This document shows positions 11,617 to 22,923 of a stretch of 64,000 bases of DNA, one piece after another. Numbering within the stretch: position 1 is the first letter of the stretch; each line of letters opens with the position of its first letter. The notes under the pieces were generated by a model. That model was given only the letters and a program-made list of their open reading frames with translations, made no database searches and was not told where the DNA came from. The DNA is taken from contig NW_020312170.1 in NCBI RefSeq assembly GCF_002999335.1, positions 186,001-250,000 of the forward strand. The letters are read 5' to 3'. The position numbers were made by a program, and so were the translations under genes. The stretch is from Cyclospora cayetanensis (taxonomy: Eukaryota > Apicomplexa > Conoidasida > Eucoccidiorida > Eimeriidae).

Positions 11617-14600
11617 ATGATCAGGGTGAGGCTTGATTTGCTTCCTCTGGCTGCTGTACGCACAACATCGCGTGGCTTCCGGAATTCTCGCGTCTCGCGC
11701 GGCCTTCCAACGTGCCTGAGCCCACCCCCCTTTGCGTCTCTTCGCTGCTGCATCGGCAGCAGCAGCCCGCTCCACTACCTCAGCAGCAGAAGAAGGCACC
11801 TCGTCAGGAGCTTCATGATGACGGGGTCGGATACGAGTATCGCATCCCTCGAGCTGCAGCTGCAGCAGCTGCGTGTGGAAGCTGCACGGCTGCATGAAAA
11901 GGCACGCGAACTGCGGCAGCAGCACGCTGGAGCCGCTGAAATCGACGCTGCAGCTGCCGCTGTGCTTGCCGCGCGCGAGGAGATTCAGCATCTAGAAAAG
12001 CAGATCCAACAGCAAGGCGGTTACCAGCAGCCCTCCTTCATCAAGTACAGGCAACAGTGCGAGAACCTAATCAAGCGGAAGTTCTTTGTCGTTCCTGCTT
12101 ATGAAATTTACGGCGGCTCTGGAGGCCTCTTCGACTTGGGGCCTCCTGGTACGACTCCCTCGCGTTGTGCTTCCGTAGCCGTGTGCCGCATGCGCAGCAG
12201 CAGCACAGTTGATCGATCGCTCGCTCGCTCAAACAGCCGTTCTTGACGATGCAGAGTGGGGCGTTGTCATGAAAAGAAAGCTGAATTGAACGGCGCTTCG
12301 ACAAGCTGCCTGCTGCTGCGCGTGCTTTTTTTCAGGATGCGGCTTGAAGAGCCAAATCGAGGCTCTTTGGAGATCTCATTTTGTCCTCGAAGAGGAAATG
12401 CTGGAAGTTTCAGGGCCTTGCCTCACCCCGCACGTAGTTCTCAAGACGTCGGGTGCGTCATGCCTCTCTCATGAATGGCGATTTCGACTTTCAGTTCACG
12501 TACTTAGATATGCAGAGGCACGAGGCCACCCCCTGCGAGGATAAGAACTGGAAATAACACTGCGGCGAACTCCTGCTGGCCACAGGAGCAGAGCATGCGG
12601 CTTCATGGGGAGAATAAAAATGGGAGGGGACGGGGGGAGAAGAAATTCAAAGAATGGGGTCTTTCTTTACCCAGTGACCTTTGCGCGTGACCGTTGCGGT
12701 GCATGTACACGTATGGATGACATGTACATATTTATATACATATACATATATATGTATATGTATGTTTACAATGTGTGTGTATATTTATTATGGGTCTTTA
12801 AATGTATAAATTCTATAATATATAAATATAAATATATATGTATATATATTAGATATGTGGATTGACTGTGGGCGCATGCGCTGCAGGCCATGTGGATCGC
12901 TTCACGGATTTGATGGTGAAGGATGTCGTTACACAGGAGTGTTTTCGGGCAGACAAGTACTTGGAAGAGGTCATTGAGAAGGAGGTCAGGAAGGTGAAGG
13001 AGAATGCGCAGTTGGAAGTCTCGGAGAAGGACGCGAAGATAGCGGAGCTTGAGCTGATTCATCGGCAGGCCGATGCCTATACAGCTGAGGAGCTGCAGAG
13101 GCTTTTTGAGCGCTTCCAAGTCGTGTCGCCTCACGGCAATCCTCTTTCTGCTCCCTTTCCCTTCAACCTCATGTTCGGACTGAAGCTGGGACCTAAGGAG
13201 GAGGCTTCCTCCGCATCTGCCACCCAGGGAATTCCGCAGGCTGTCAAGGAGCAGCAGCAGCAGAAGCAGCAGAAGCAGCAGCAGCAGCAGCAGCTGGAGG
13301 GCCGAGGTTACTTGCGTCCAGAAACGGCTCAGGGTATATTTGTGAATTTTAGGCGCCTCTACGAGTTTGTTGGAGGACGCATGCCCTTTGCAGCGGCTCA
13401 GCTTGGCATTGGATTTCGCAACGAGATCGCTCCCCGAAACGGCTTGCTGCGTGTGAGGGAGTTTCCCATGGCGGAAATCGAGCACTTCTGCCATCCCGAG
13501 AAGAAGAACGACTTCCCCAAGTTTGTGGACGTTGAGGAGGCGCTCTTGCCGCTTTTCCCCAGAGAGCGGCAACTGGGGTGTGGAGTGCTGCTCACCGATA
13601 TGCCGCTCAGGGATGCTGTGGCAAAGGGCATCGTGGCGAACAAGACGCTTGCTTACTTTCTTGCCAGAACGTACAGCTTCCTGCTCAAGATCGGCCTGCA
13701 GCAAAAACACATTCGCTTCAGGCAACACCTCAAAACGGAAATGGCACACTACGCCTCCGACTGCTGGGATGCTGAAGTGGAGACGGCCTATGGATGGATC
13801 GAAGTCGCTGGGCATGCAGATCGTGCAGGTACTTCCCATCCTAAGCGATGCGACGAATAATAATCGATTTCGTACTTAGCCATCGCATTTCCCGCCTTTT
13901 CGTTCCCCATCGATGCCACACCCTCCGTATAACTCATGCAACTTCGCTTTCTTCGTGCTGTACCCGCGCGCAATGCATGGGTCTGTGTGTGTTAATGCAT
14001 CTATGTGTAGATATCTTTCTCTCTCTATGTATGTATATATATGTATATTATGTATATACATATATGGATATCACGTATATATTATGTACGTGTGCGTGTG
14101 TACTTGTTTGTGTATGCTACTGTCTCTCGATCTCTCTCTGTAAAAAAATATATCAATATATGTAATGGGTTAATGTGTTCTAGTGTGTGTTCATGTGTTT
14201 CAATGGGGGTTTTCATGTGTTGAAATGTGTTTTAATCTCGATCAATATGTGTATTAATGTGCGTTAATATGGGTGTATTAATGTGCGTTAATATGGGTGT
14301 ATTAATGTGCGTTAATATGTGTGTATTCATGTGCGTTAATATGGGTGTATTCATGTGCGTTAATATGTGTGTATTCATGTGCGTTAATATGTGTGTATTA
14401 ATGTGCGTTAATATGTGTGTATTCATGTGCGTTAATATGTGTGTATTCATGTGCGTTAACGTGTGTGTATTAATGTGCGTTAATATGGGTGTGTTAATGT
14501 GCGTTAGTATGTGTGTATTCATGTGCGTTAGTATGGGTGTATTACTGTGCGTTAGTATGTGTGTATTACTGTGCGTTAGTATGTGTGTATTACTGTGCGT

Positions 14601-15580
14601 TAATATGGGTGTATTACTGTGCGTCAATATGTGTTTTTGATATCTATGAATGTGTGTGCCTACATTTGTGTGTGTTAGTGTTGATGTGTTGATGTGTGTG
14701 TTCATGCGTGTTTAAATCTATGTGCATGTTGCACACAGCCTTCGACCTAAGCAGCCATACACGGGCCTCTAAGGTGGATTTGGTTGCGATGGAGAGGTTT
14801 GATCCTCCGCTTCGGCTGTCAGTGCTAAAGCCAATTTTCAACAAGCAGCGGATAGGAGCTGTGTTTCGGCAGAGTCAGAAAGCCGTGGTTGCTGCGATCG
14901 AGGCGTTGTCGGACAAGGAGAAGGAGGCCGTTGAGGAGCAGCTGGAAACAAGTGGGGTGTACAGACTGGTGGTTCCGTCGGCTTGCAGCGGGGGGGGTGA
15001 CAAGTCGAACGGTGCAAATGCTGAGGCATACGACTTGACAAGGGAAATGGTTCGCTTCGAGGCAGCCACGCAGACTGTCGGCGAGCGCCCCTATATCCCC
15101 TCAGTAGTTGAGCCGTCATTTGGCATTGGTCGCATTCTCCATTGCGTTCTGGAGCACAGCTTCTGTTCTAGGGGCATAGAGGGTCAAGAAGAACGTGTTT
15201 TCATGCGCTTCCCACCCCTGGTGGCTCCCACGAAGGTGGCCTTGCTGCCACTTTCCAACAATGCGATGTTCAACCCCATGTTGCAGCAGCTGAGGCGACA
15301 GTGCGTCCTGCAGCAGCTCACCGTCAAGGTCGATACCAGCGGAGCTTCCATAGGCCGTCGCTACGCGCGAGTCGATGAACTTGGCACGCCTTTCGCGCTC
15401 ACCATCGACTTCCAGTCGCTAGAAGACAATGGGGTCACTTTGCGGGAGCGAGACTCCATGCAACAAGTCCGCATTCCTGCTGCAGAAGCTCCCGCACGCG
15501 TCTCTGAACTGTGTCGTGGCGAACTCCTTTGGAAGGATATCCTGAATCGATATCCGCTGGTGGTTGTTTCCGAGCAGTAA
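11617..15580 (+). CDS. Glycyl-tRNA synthetase, eukaryotic (alpha2) type
   Basis: Four exons, 11617-12148, 12336-12452, 12887-13828 and 14739-15580, splice in frame to 810 residues, or 744 from the second start ATGATG at 11815. The enzyme charges tRNA-Gly. Class II landmarks are clear: YEIYGGSGGLFDLGPPG, CGLKSQIEALWRSHFVLEEE, HVDRFTDLMVKD, GYLRPETAQGIFVNF, motif 2 GFRNEIAPRNGLLRVREF, motif 3 PSFGIGRILHCVLEHSF and the anticodon-binding domain from PPLVAPTKVALLPLS to the stop. A Gln-rich insertion (QQQQKQQKQQQQQQ) sits immediately before GYLRPETAQG. A coiled WHEP-like helix (about SLELQLQQLRVEAARLHEKA) precedes the catalytic core. The extra 66 residues from 11617 are rich in Arg, Ser and Leu, with a single acidic residue, and a stop codon lies just upstream. 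Confidence 0.95.
12717..12862. repeat. TATG/TA-rich microsatellite in a GlyRS intron
   Basis: Alternating TATATG, TGTGTG and TATAAATATA tracts fill the end of the second intron, a short distance before acceptor GCTGCAG|GCC at 12887. Confidence 0.8.
14249..14636. repeat. 24-bp minisatellite in GlyRS intron 3
   Basis: About sixteen head-to-tail copies of a 24-bp unit (GTGTATTAATGTGCGTTAAT plus ATGG) occupy the third intron. Copies differ by single substitutions such as TTAATG/TTCATG/TTACTG and ATGGG/ATGTG. Because 24 is a multiple of three and the unit has no stop in some frames, long spurious frames appear on both strands. Confidence 0.92.
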
Positions 15581-15743
15581 AGGAGCGAACCCCATTTCCA
15601 TACCCTTTGCACACATGAAACATCTACGCGAGGAGAAACACACGAAAAAATGAGAACTTCTGGCCTCACCCCTGTGCCGCTCCGCATTCGCGCGCGTGCC
15701 TTGCTTTTGCAGGATTAGATTGTCTGACAGGCCATGCGCATTG

Positions 15744-15942
15744 CTTGCAAGTTCACAGACTTTTTGATAGGCTTGTAGTGTCTTTCTCTCCATTGCTCGC
15801 AAGTTTACGGACTTTTTGATAGGCTTGTAGTGTCTTCCTCTCGACTGCTCGCAAGTTGACAGACTCTTTGATAGGCTTGTAGTGTCTTCCTCTCCACTGC
15901 TCGCAAGTTGACAGACTCTTTGATAGGCGTGTAGTGTCTTTC
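15744..15942. repeat. 52-bp tandem repeat, about four copies
   Basis: The unit starts GCTCGCAAGTTGACAGACTC and continues with TTTGATAGGCTTGTAGTGTC and TTCCTCTCCACT. Copies are directly adjacent and differ by a few substitutions. There are no unique spacers, so this is not a CRISPR-like array. Confidence 0.9.
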
Positions 15943-16914
15943 CGCTTCAAAACGCATGCTTGCTGCCTGCCTTCTTTTTGCCGTGCTAGCCGTCACGGCA
16001 AAAAGGCGCTAGACAGGAATACAGCCACGCGCACAGAGCAGCAGCAGAAGTTCCCCCCTCCCCTCTCCCCCCGCCTTTCCCCTGATGGGAGAATGGCGCA
16101 TTCTCTCCCACGCGAGAGACGCCATCAACGATTGCCAATCGAGAGACACGCAAATCTTTTGCCTGCCTTAGCAATGCTGTTGCGGTTACCCTGCGTGCAA
16201 TCGGGGAACGGAAGTCGGGTGTCTGCTGCATGCGTAAGCGCACCGATACACTTTTCGACACCCCTCTTCTCCTCATCGCGCCAGACTGTCATTTAGCACT
16301 AGAGAGGGGCTCTCTGAAGGAGGCTGAAGCACGCGGGGAGGGGCTACAGCCATTAAGAATCTCCATCTTGATGTTTGTGGATGGACGTGGAGAGAGCTGC
16401 GCTTTTAAACGGTCCTGGTGGTGCGAAGCGCAAGAGGCCACGCAGTGCGAAACACACACTGTAGGAGGACGCCTTTAGAACAAGCAGCTGCATCTGTGAA
16501 GGGGGAGGGAAGAATGGGAAGGGCATGTAAGTAAAGCCGGAGGCTGGGAAATGCAGTATGGAAAAAAGCGCAGGCTGTGCTGATGCGGGGAAAGGAAGGG
16601 CGAGGAAATAAGCGGGCTCAGGTAGGTGATTTGGTAGGCGGATGCAGACCAACCCTTTCACACATGGAGTTTTTGGCTGTGCTTCTCTCCGAGACGCTAT
16701 CTCTCAATCGTTGTTTTTGCTGATTTGCAGGACTAGACTATCTATGCGTCCTGGCATAGCCCTGGTGTGCTCGTTCAGCGGATCGCAGTTGCATTTCCAT
16801 CACTCACATGCCATTATTGCCCCTCTTCCCCCTCTCCTAGTAACCTCTGTTAGTGCTCCTCTGCATGGCCTCGAAAAGTCAGAAGCCGCCCCGCCTTTAG
16901 AGCACCTCGATGTA

Positions 16915-17105
16915 TGCCTATGTGTGTGTAAATGTACGTGTGGATAAGGGGGGTGTAAGTGTATGTGTGTGGGTGTGTAAACGTATATATATATATGTAT
17001 ATCTGTACATGCGCGTAAATGTATAGCTGTATGTGAATGCGTATATGTGGGTATAGGCAAATGTATATATATATATATATATATATGTGTACGTGTGAAT
17101 GTATG
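16915..17105. repeat. TG/TA microsatellite
   Basis: Interrupted GTGTGT, GTATATAT and TATATATATA runs lie in the intergenic space with no coding context. Confidence 0.8.
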
Positions 17106-17754
17106 TACTGGCTGTTGTTGCCTCTTCGCTGATCAAGTACGTCTCGTTTGTGGCACAATGCGCAGACTCTTTTAGCTGTCCGATAGAGTTCATCTATGAA
17201 CACACACGCCAAAGCCGGCCCCCCTTCCGTCCCCGTTACACGGTGCCCGCAACCCCTAGCCGTTCATTATGCAATGCTGAAGAAGCCTCCTCCTGACTGG
17301 TAATAAGTAGAGGAGACGTGTTCTCTCCTTCCCTAGAAAATTCGCAAGCTTTTTGCTCTTGCGCCACCCTACGTACTCCCCCCATCATTCATGGTTTGCA
17401 CGACGAAAAAACCACATCAGGCTGCTGCTGCTGCAGCTCCTGCAGCGTACCCTGATGCTGCAGACTCCCACACCCCTCTAATACGGGCATATGGAGCTCC
17501 CTGCGTTAAGTGCAGTCTTCGCAGACGGCAGTTGCGAGCTTGAATAAACTCAGAAAATACAAGCCTTCGTGGGGCCTCTTGAGACTTCCCCCGCAGCGTC
17601 TCCGCTGAAGAGCGGCGGTCAGCATGCTTGAGGTCCTTTTGCCTGCAGAAGGGCCCCTTAGGGCCTCTTTTTAGACTTCTCAAGGTACACCACCCTGTAA
17701 ACCTCCTTAAATCCCCCCCCTAGTAGTAGCCCTGCCCAAATGAAAGCGTGGGGA

Positions 17755-17998
17755 AACTCTGGCTGCCAGCAGAGCTACTAGCTATCGGTGTCAGGAGCGA
17801 GCCGCTCTCGGCTCGTGGCGGCTAGCCGCACACACGCACGCCCAGCCATGGGACTCTAGCTGCGGCTAGCTATACATCGCGCGCGCTACCAGTAGCCGTG
17901 GCTAGCTAGCGTAGGATGCCGCTGGCTGTCACTGGCCACTGCTAATACTGGCGGGAACAGCTCTGGCTACATATATATATATATATTCAGCAGTATCT
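17755..17998. repeat. GCTAGC-rich patch
   Basis: Many dispersed copies of CTAGC, GCTAGC and GGCTAGC occur within about 240 bp, followed by a TA run. The hexamer is self-complementary, so the patch has many short inverted repeats. No function can be assigned. Confidence 0.6.
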
Positions 17999-18066
17999 AG
18001 CTGCCTTGGGCTGTTGATAGCTCTTTAAGTGCCTTGAAAGGAAGGCCACCACGGGGGTGTTGTGCG

Positions 18067-20421
18067 TTACAATTTGTGTCTCTCCTTGCGATTCGCTGCG
18101 GTGACTCTGGCTAGCTCCAGAGTCTTGAGCTGGAGAAGGGGCCCCCCCTCAGTTCCATATGTGCCCGGGGGGGCATCACGCTTCAAGGCGTTTTGCGCAT
18201 ATCGGTCGGACTGCCAAGGAAGGGCCCTTGAGGCAGTCGCTTTCTCCTGGTGGCGTGCAGGAGCGTCGCGCTTCTTCAGGCTTTGATGAGCTGGAGAAAC
18301 GGCGTTCCACCCTGCTGGGGGCGATTCAGCAGCGGGAGTCTTCCTCGTTTCGCGCATAGAAGGGCACGACGCGAGGCCCCGCTGCAGCGGGTTCGGGGAG
18401 GGGGGCCCCTCTGGGTTGCCTTCAAGGGGCAGCCTCTGCATTTCTCCCCTCGAGAGAGCAGCTTTCGACTGGCCAGAGAGGCGCGTTGGAGGCGCACTCG
18501 CGTGGGGATACATCGGCGGAGCCGAGCCAACTCTCCCCATGGCAGTGCCCCCCCCTGCCTCTCCCTGAGTTTCTTCGCGGGGAGGGGAAGGGGGGCCCCC
18601 CCGCGAGGCCTCCTTGCTAAGGGGCCCTTCTTGCGCGGAGTTTGCCGAGACGTCCTCTTCCTCAGGGTGGCTAAACCAGGAACCCCAACTGTCTACGCGG
18701 AGAGCGCCACCCCCCCCGCCCTCTACGAGCTCTCCAGAGGAAGTTTCCTTGCTGCTGGCGTCGCGGGAGGGGCTTGTTTGCGGCAGGGGTACGCTTCCCT
18801 CCAGATTCTCTGCGGGCACATTTTCTTGGGGAGGTGGTCGGGGGGGAGGTGCTACTGCTGACACTGGTGGTCGCACAGGGAGGCTTTTGGCCCCTTCAGA
18901 GGCTGCCGCTGCAGCCTGCGCCTGCGCTTCCTGCAGAATAGTCGGATGCGAGTGCTGACTGCCTCGTCGAGGCTCCCGTGTCGGTGCAGTAGCCGCGTAC
19001 CCCTCAGCGTGCGGCGGGAGCATCCAGCCGGCAGAGGCCATCCTCGGGAGAAAGGCAGGCGTCGAGGCGTAGCTCATGAGCGTTTTCTGCTGGACCCCCC
19101 CTCCAGCGGCTCTCCCCTGCAGGGGTCTGCAGAAAAAGGCCACCCCGCCGACAACGGGGCCCCCCTGGGGGCCCCTCAGAGGCCACCGAAACGGCACAGA
19201 CAGCCGCGCGTCGAGGAGCGATATGGGCGCCGTTTCACCCCACTGCGTGACACGCCCTGAACCCAGCCTGAGGAATGCCCCCAGCCTGAAGCGACTGTTG
19301 TCGTTGTTGCTGTCTGCTCCACTCGACACATCGCCTGGAGGGTTTGCTTCCGAGACAGAAGACACGTCCTCCGCATGCGGCGGCATAAGGGTGGGGATGC
19401 GCAGCAAGGAGGCCTCTAGGGGGCTGCCCCCCCCCACCCCTTGAGGAGGCCCTCTTTCGTGGCGCCGTCGAAAACCTTCAATATCCAACACAATAGGCGT
19501 TCCCTCTGGAAATACAATCGCCAAATGCTCCTCCCCGAAGGGGCCCCCCTGCCCCCCCCCGCCAACGACCGCCTCGACAGTGCGTGCGCGCATGTCGTGG
19601 AGGCCCCTGGCTCTGCCTTCCGCCGCAAGAAACGCCGTCGCAAAGCACCGAGAACCGTGAACGAGGTGCTTTGCAGTGTCTGCTCGCAACGGCAGCTCCG
19701 CCGCCCCTGCCCCCGCCCCCCCCGGTGTACCGACAGCAGCACCCCCTAGCGTCTTCTCCCGAGGAAGACGCGCAGTCGAGCCGCTACGGGCTCCTGCGAG
19801 GCTGGCAACAGCGTCGATTTGCATAATGTGGACCTCTAAAGCTCCTATTTCCTCCAGAGACTCAGGCCACTCTCCCATGCGCTTCAGCGTCAAGGCGTCA
19901 ACCGGTCGCAGAGACTGCACCGCTGCCAGCTCGCCAGCCACCCGTCGCCTCCCCCCCCCCTCTCCAGCCTCCTCTTCCTTCAACACGCCGGCGGCAGACC
20001 TCCCCGTTCTGCTGGCAAACACCCCAGGGGCTGTCTGGTGCCGCATCAGACGAGCAGCCATGAGTGCACTCCCCCCTTCATCGCGAGACACAGGAGCGAC
20101 TTGCGACTTCGAGGCATTCAAATTCGCTGCTGCTTTCGCTGTTGCTGCTGCCGCCGTCGCCGCCACTGCCGAGGGGGCTGCTGTCGCTGCCTCAGTAGCA
20201 GCAGCATGCACTGGAGAAGAAGACGCAGCAGCAGTCTGCTGCCTCGAAGAGCCACGCAAAACGCCCATCGTACGAGAGACAGCACCGCGAAGCACACGAA
20301 ACGCACTGCTGCCTGCACCCACTGCGCTGCTCGCTGTTGCTGCAGGCGCTGAGGATGTCGAGGACTGCTGACTCCGCCCATCCTGGTTAGAACCAGGGCT
20401 CATCAGCCGATGAAACACCAT
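18067..20421 (-). CDS. Hypothetical 784-residue low-complexity protein, possible C2-like core
   Basis: A single uninterrupted frame runs from the ATG at 20421 to the stop at 18067. The first 150 residues are Ala/Ser/Thr-rich. From about residue 190 a more structured region alternates hydrophobic strands: LEVHIMQIDAVASLAG, CFATAFLAAEGRA, EEHLAIVFPEGTPIVLDIEG, FRLGAFLRLGSGRV and VGGVAFFCRPL. That order resembles a divergent C2 beta-sandwich carrying glycine-rich insertions. No calcium-binding Asp cluster is evident, so the resemblance is weak. The C-terminal 350 residues are Pro/Ser/Gly/Glu-rich and probably disordered. Coding DNA is very GC-rich, with runs such as GGGGCCCCCC. I do not recognise the family. 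Gene reality is supported by length and by the ordered core; a role is unknown. Confidence 0.6.
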   Translation of the reverse strand: MVFHRLMSPGSNQDGRSQQSSTSSAPAATASSAVGAGSSAFRVLRGAVSRTMGVLRGSSRQQTAAASSSPVHAAATEAATAAPSAVAATAAAATAKAAANLNASKSQVAPVSRDEGGSALMAARLMRHQTAPGVFASRTGRSAAGVLKEEEAGEGGGRRRVAGELAAVQSLRPVDALTLKRMGEWPESLEEIGALEVHIMQIDAVASLAGARSGSTARLPREKTLGGAAVGTPGGAGAGAAELPLRADTAKHLVHGSRCFATAFLAAEGRARGLHDMRARTVEAVVGGGGQGGPFGEEHLAIVFPEGTPIVLDIEGFRRRHERGPPQGVGGGSPLEASLLRIPTLMPPHAEDVSSVSEANPPGDVSSGADSNNDNSRFRLGAFLRLGSGRVTQWGETAPISLLDARLSVPFRWPLRGPQGGPVVGGVAFFCRPLQGRAAGGGVQQKTLMSYASTPAFLPRMASAGWMLPPHAEGYAATAPTREPRRGSQHSHPTILQEAQAQAAAAASEGAKSLPVRPPVSAVAPPPRPPPQENVPAENLEGSVPLPQTSPSRDASSKETSSGELVEGGGGGALRVDSWGSWFSHPEEEDVSANSAQEGPLSKEASRGGPPSPPREETQGEAGGGTAMGRVGSAPPMYPHASAPPTRLSGQSKAALSRGEMQRLPLEGNPEGPPSPNPLQRGLASCPSMRETRKTPAAESPPAGWNAVSPAHQSLKKRDAPARHQEKATASRALPWQSDRYAQNALKRDAPPGTYGTEGGPLLQLKTLELARVTAANRKERHKL

Positions 20422-21612
20422 TGCTGCCCTTGCTGTTGCACTTGCTGCTGCCCTTGCTGTCGAACCTGCACACCGTAACGGGCGGCTGCAGCGCTGCAGC
20501 TGGGCTGCTGACTGCTGTCTCTACGGATCACTTTCGCCCCCTTTCTACATAGAACAAGGCCAATACGCGGAGTGCCGCGCGATGAAAGACTCGTGCATGC
20601 AACGCAGCAGCTGCGCTTCACAAGCCCACGCGCATGCCAGCCCGTGTGTCGACACGTTCGCGCTTCGGGGCAACAACTCTAATGGCGGCTCTGCTGCTGC
20701 TGCCGCCGCCGTCGTGCTGCCGTTGCCTCCTTTCTGCTACGGCTTTGATGCTGCTACAAAAGAAAATCCTGCACACGAAGAGCAGCAGTATCCGCCGAAG
20801 CAGCCAGAGCAGCAGCGGCAGCTGCTGCTGCAGCAAGCCAGTGGCCTACTGCTGCGTACCTCCTGTCCGCTGAGGCGTTGCAGCAGCAGCAGCACAGTCT
20901 AAGCCGCTGCTGCTTTGGCCCATTCTAATGAAGTATGGGGTCCTGCTGCCGCCTAAAGAGTAATTACGGATTGTATTTGACCACTGCAATAACTCATAAA
21001 CGAGAAAAAATGCGGAAGACCCTCGTAGACACAGCGAGGCAGAAGAAGCCACAATCGTGAAACAATCGACGCGACTCCCGCCTCCATCAGAGCGCACACC
21101 GGGACCAGCAGCACCTGGTGCTGCTCTTCTTCATCCTGCCTGATACTGGTGAGGAGCCTCTGCAGACGTCCAAAAATAAGGCAGGTCCTGCCTAAGAGGC
21201 ATTTTACGGGCTATCTTAAAATCTGAGAGCTTCGCTCCCAAAGTTTCGCGTTGTCGGTTCAAGCGCTTTGCGGGGTGTACCGACAGCTGGACGGGTGTGC
21301 CAGCAGGGCACACGACCGAGCTGGCACGGTAGGCGGCAAGGGCGGCAGTTCAATAAATAGCAGTGCGAACAAACCTTTTAAAATTCCAAAGAGCATTAAA
21401 ACACTAGATGCGAGAATAACAGTGGCAACAACGGCAAGTGTGGCATCCACAATTACGGCGAAGGAAGCGCCGACGTAGAGTGGTAGTGGGCATACAGGGC
21501 AGCAGGCAGCACCTTGCTTGCTTGCGAGCCGCCTCCACTCCTCCCTCCCCCTCAGCCACAGTCATATATAGTCGTAGGAATCTGAACATCTGCAGTGCCT
21601 GAGGGCTCAGCG
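20422..21612. other. Intergenic interval with CAG/CTG tracts
   Basis: It lies between divergent genes. Short GCTGCTGCTG and CAGCAGCAG runs occur near 20690-20900, typical of repeat-rich coccidian DNA. I see no supportable exon. Confidence 0.4.
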
Positions 21613-22889
21613 ATGCCGTCCGAGAGGTGGGTAGTGCCGCTACCTGTTGCTGGAAGTATCTGCAGCAGCAGCGGCGGCAGAAACATCGATAGCTGCGTAG
21701 AGGGTGTCCAGTGCAACAGTTGCTGCCCATGCACGTCGTGGGAGGTCTTCAGCACGCTGTGGCTGCCCGACAAACAGGAACCCCTCATGTCCTCTGCAGA
21801 ACGACCAGCAGATACACCTGAGGCTCCTGCGAGTAGCGCCGGTCCCTTAGCAGAGGCTTGCGCATTTAGAAAGCGTGACGTAAACAGCTGCAGCCCCGAG
21901 TGTGGCAGCAACTGGGCCACACCTCCCCTAGAGTGCGCTCCCCTCAAGTGCCTTGTACCTGTAGGCTATACACTTCACGCGCTGCATTCTTCTGTACGAG
22001 AATTCGAGGCAATTTCACAGGAACTTCCGGCGACTGCCGTTTCCTTACTAGAGCTGCGTGCCAACCCGCACCAGAACCCCCCTCAAGAGCTTACCGAGCT
22101 CTCTGTCCCTCTACAACTCTTCTCCTGCAGCAGAAGCGGCAGCAAGAACCCCTTCACCCCATGCTACGCGGAGTGCACTATAGAGTGGCAGGAGGCCCCT
22201 GCAGTGCAGCACGTGCTTTCGCTGCCTCTCGCTTCACCCTTCTGGGTGTATCCGCAGCACCATTCTGCGCTTGCTGCTCTGCAACCGGAGACGCAGTTTC
22301 TCATAGCACGCCTCTCTGAGACTGAGCACAAGGACCAACATTCGGAGGGACGGCTCCTGCTGCTTAGCCCCTTGACAGATCCTGACGCTTGCAGCTATGC
22401 TGCTCTGCAGCGTAGAAGCTGCAGCAGCAGCAGCCTCGCTGGTGCCGCCGCGTCAGATGTCTTCGAGTTGCAAGTGCACTTAGAGAGGGGCCTCCTGCAA
22501 GACAAGCCAGCTAAGCTTCTCCTTTGTGTGTCTGCAGCAGAAGGCGTCTCTCTGCAAGAGGTGAGACCCTTGCGGGGAGAACGTGCTGCTGCTGTTTTTC
22601 CATCGCACCCCCATAGCTGCGAATGGTCATGGAAATTCGCTTGAAGGGGAAATTCATTCCTCGGTACAGTTGCAGCTCAAGCAGCAGCAGCAGGTGCTGC
22701 TGCTGCTTGTGCTGCTGCTGCTTGTGCTGCTGCTGCTGTTAAGGTCCTGCTCGTATTCGCAGAGGCTGCAGCAGCCTTGCTGCCATGCACTGGATATCCT
22801 CGGTCTGTCAAGGAGTTTATCGTGCAACGGCAGAGGACGGCAGCAACCACATCACCAGAGCAACAGGCAACGAGGAACCCTCCCCAGCC

Positions 22890-22923
<34 letters not shown>

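Larger units (their letters stand above)
15581..18066. other. Intergenic, repeat-bearing interval
   Basis: This follows the synthetase stop codon and ends at the convergent 784-residue gene. It contains a 52-bp tandem repeat, a TG/TA microsatellite and a GCTAGC-rich patch, annotated separately. No frame in it resembles a known protein. Confidence 0.45.

Noticed and set aside
14232..14705. Long open frames on both strands (MCVNMGVL and NTHILTHI repeats)
   Set aside because: Produced by the 24-bp minisatellite inside a GlyRS intron.
15744..15942. CRISPR-like array
   Set aside because: The 52-bp units are directly adjacent with no spacers, and the genome is eukaryotic.
19676..20371. Plus-strand 231-codon Ala/Arg-rich frame
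   Set aside because: Antisense of the 784-residue minus-strand gene, which has the better start and an ordered core.
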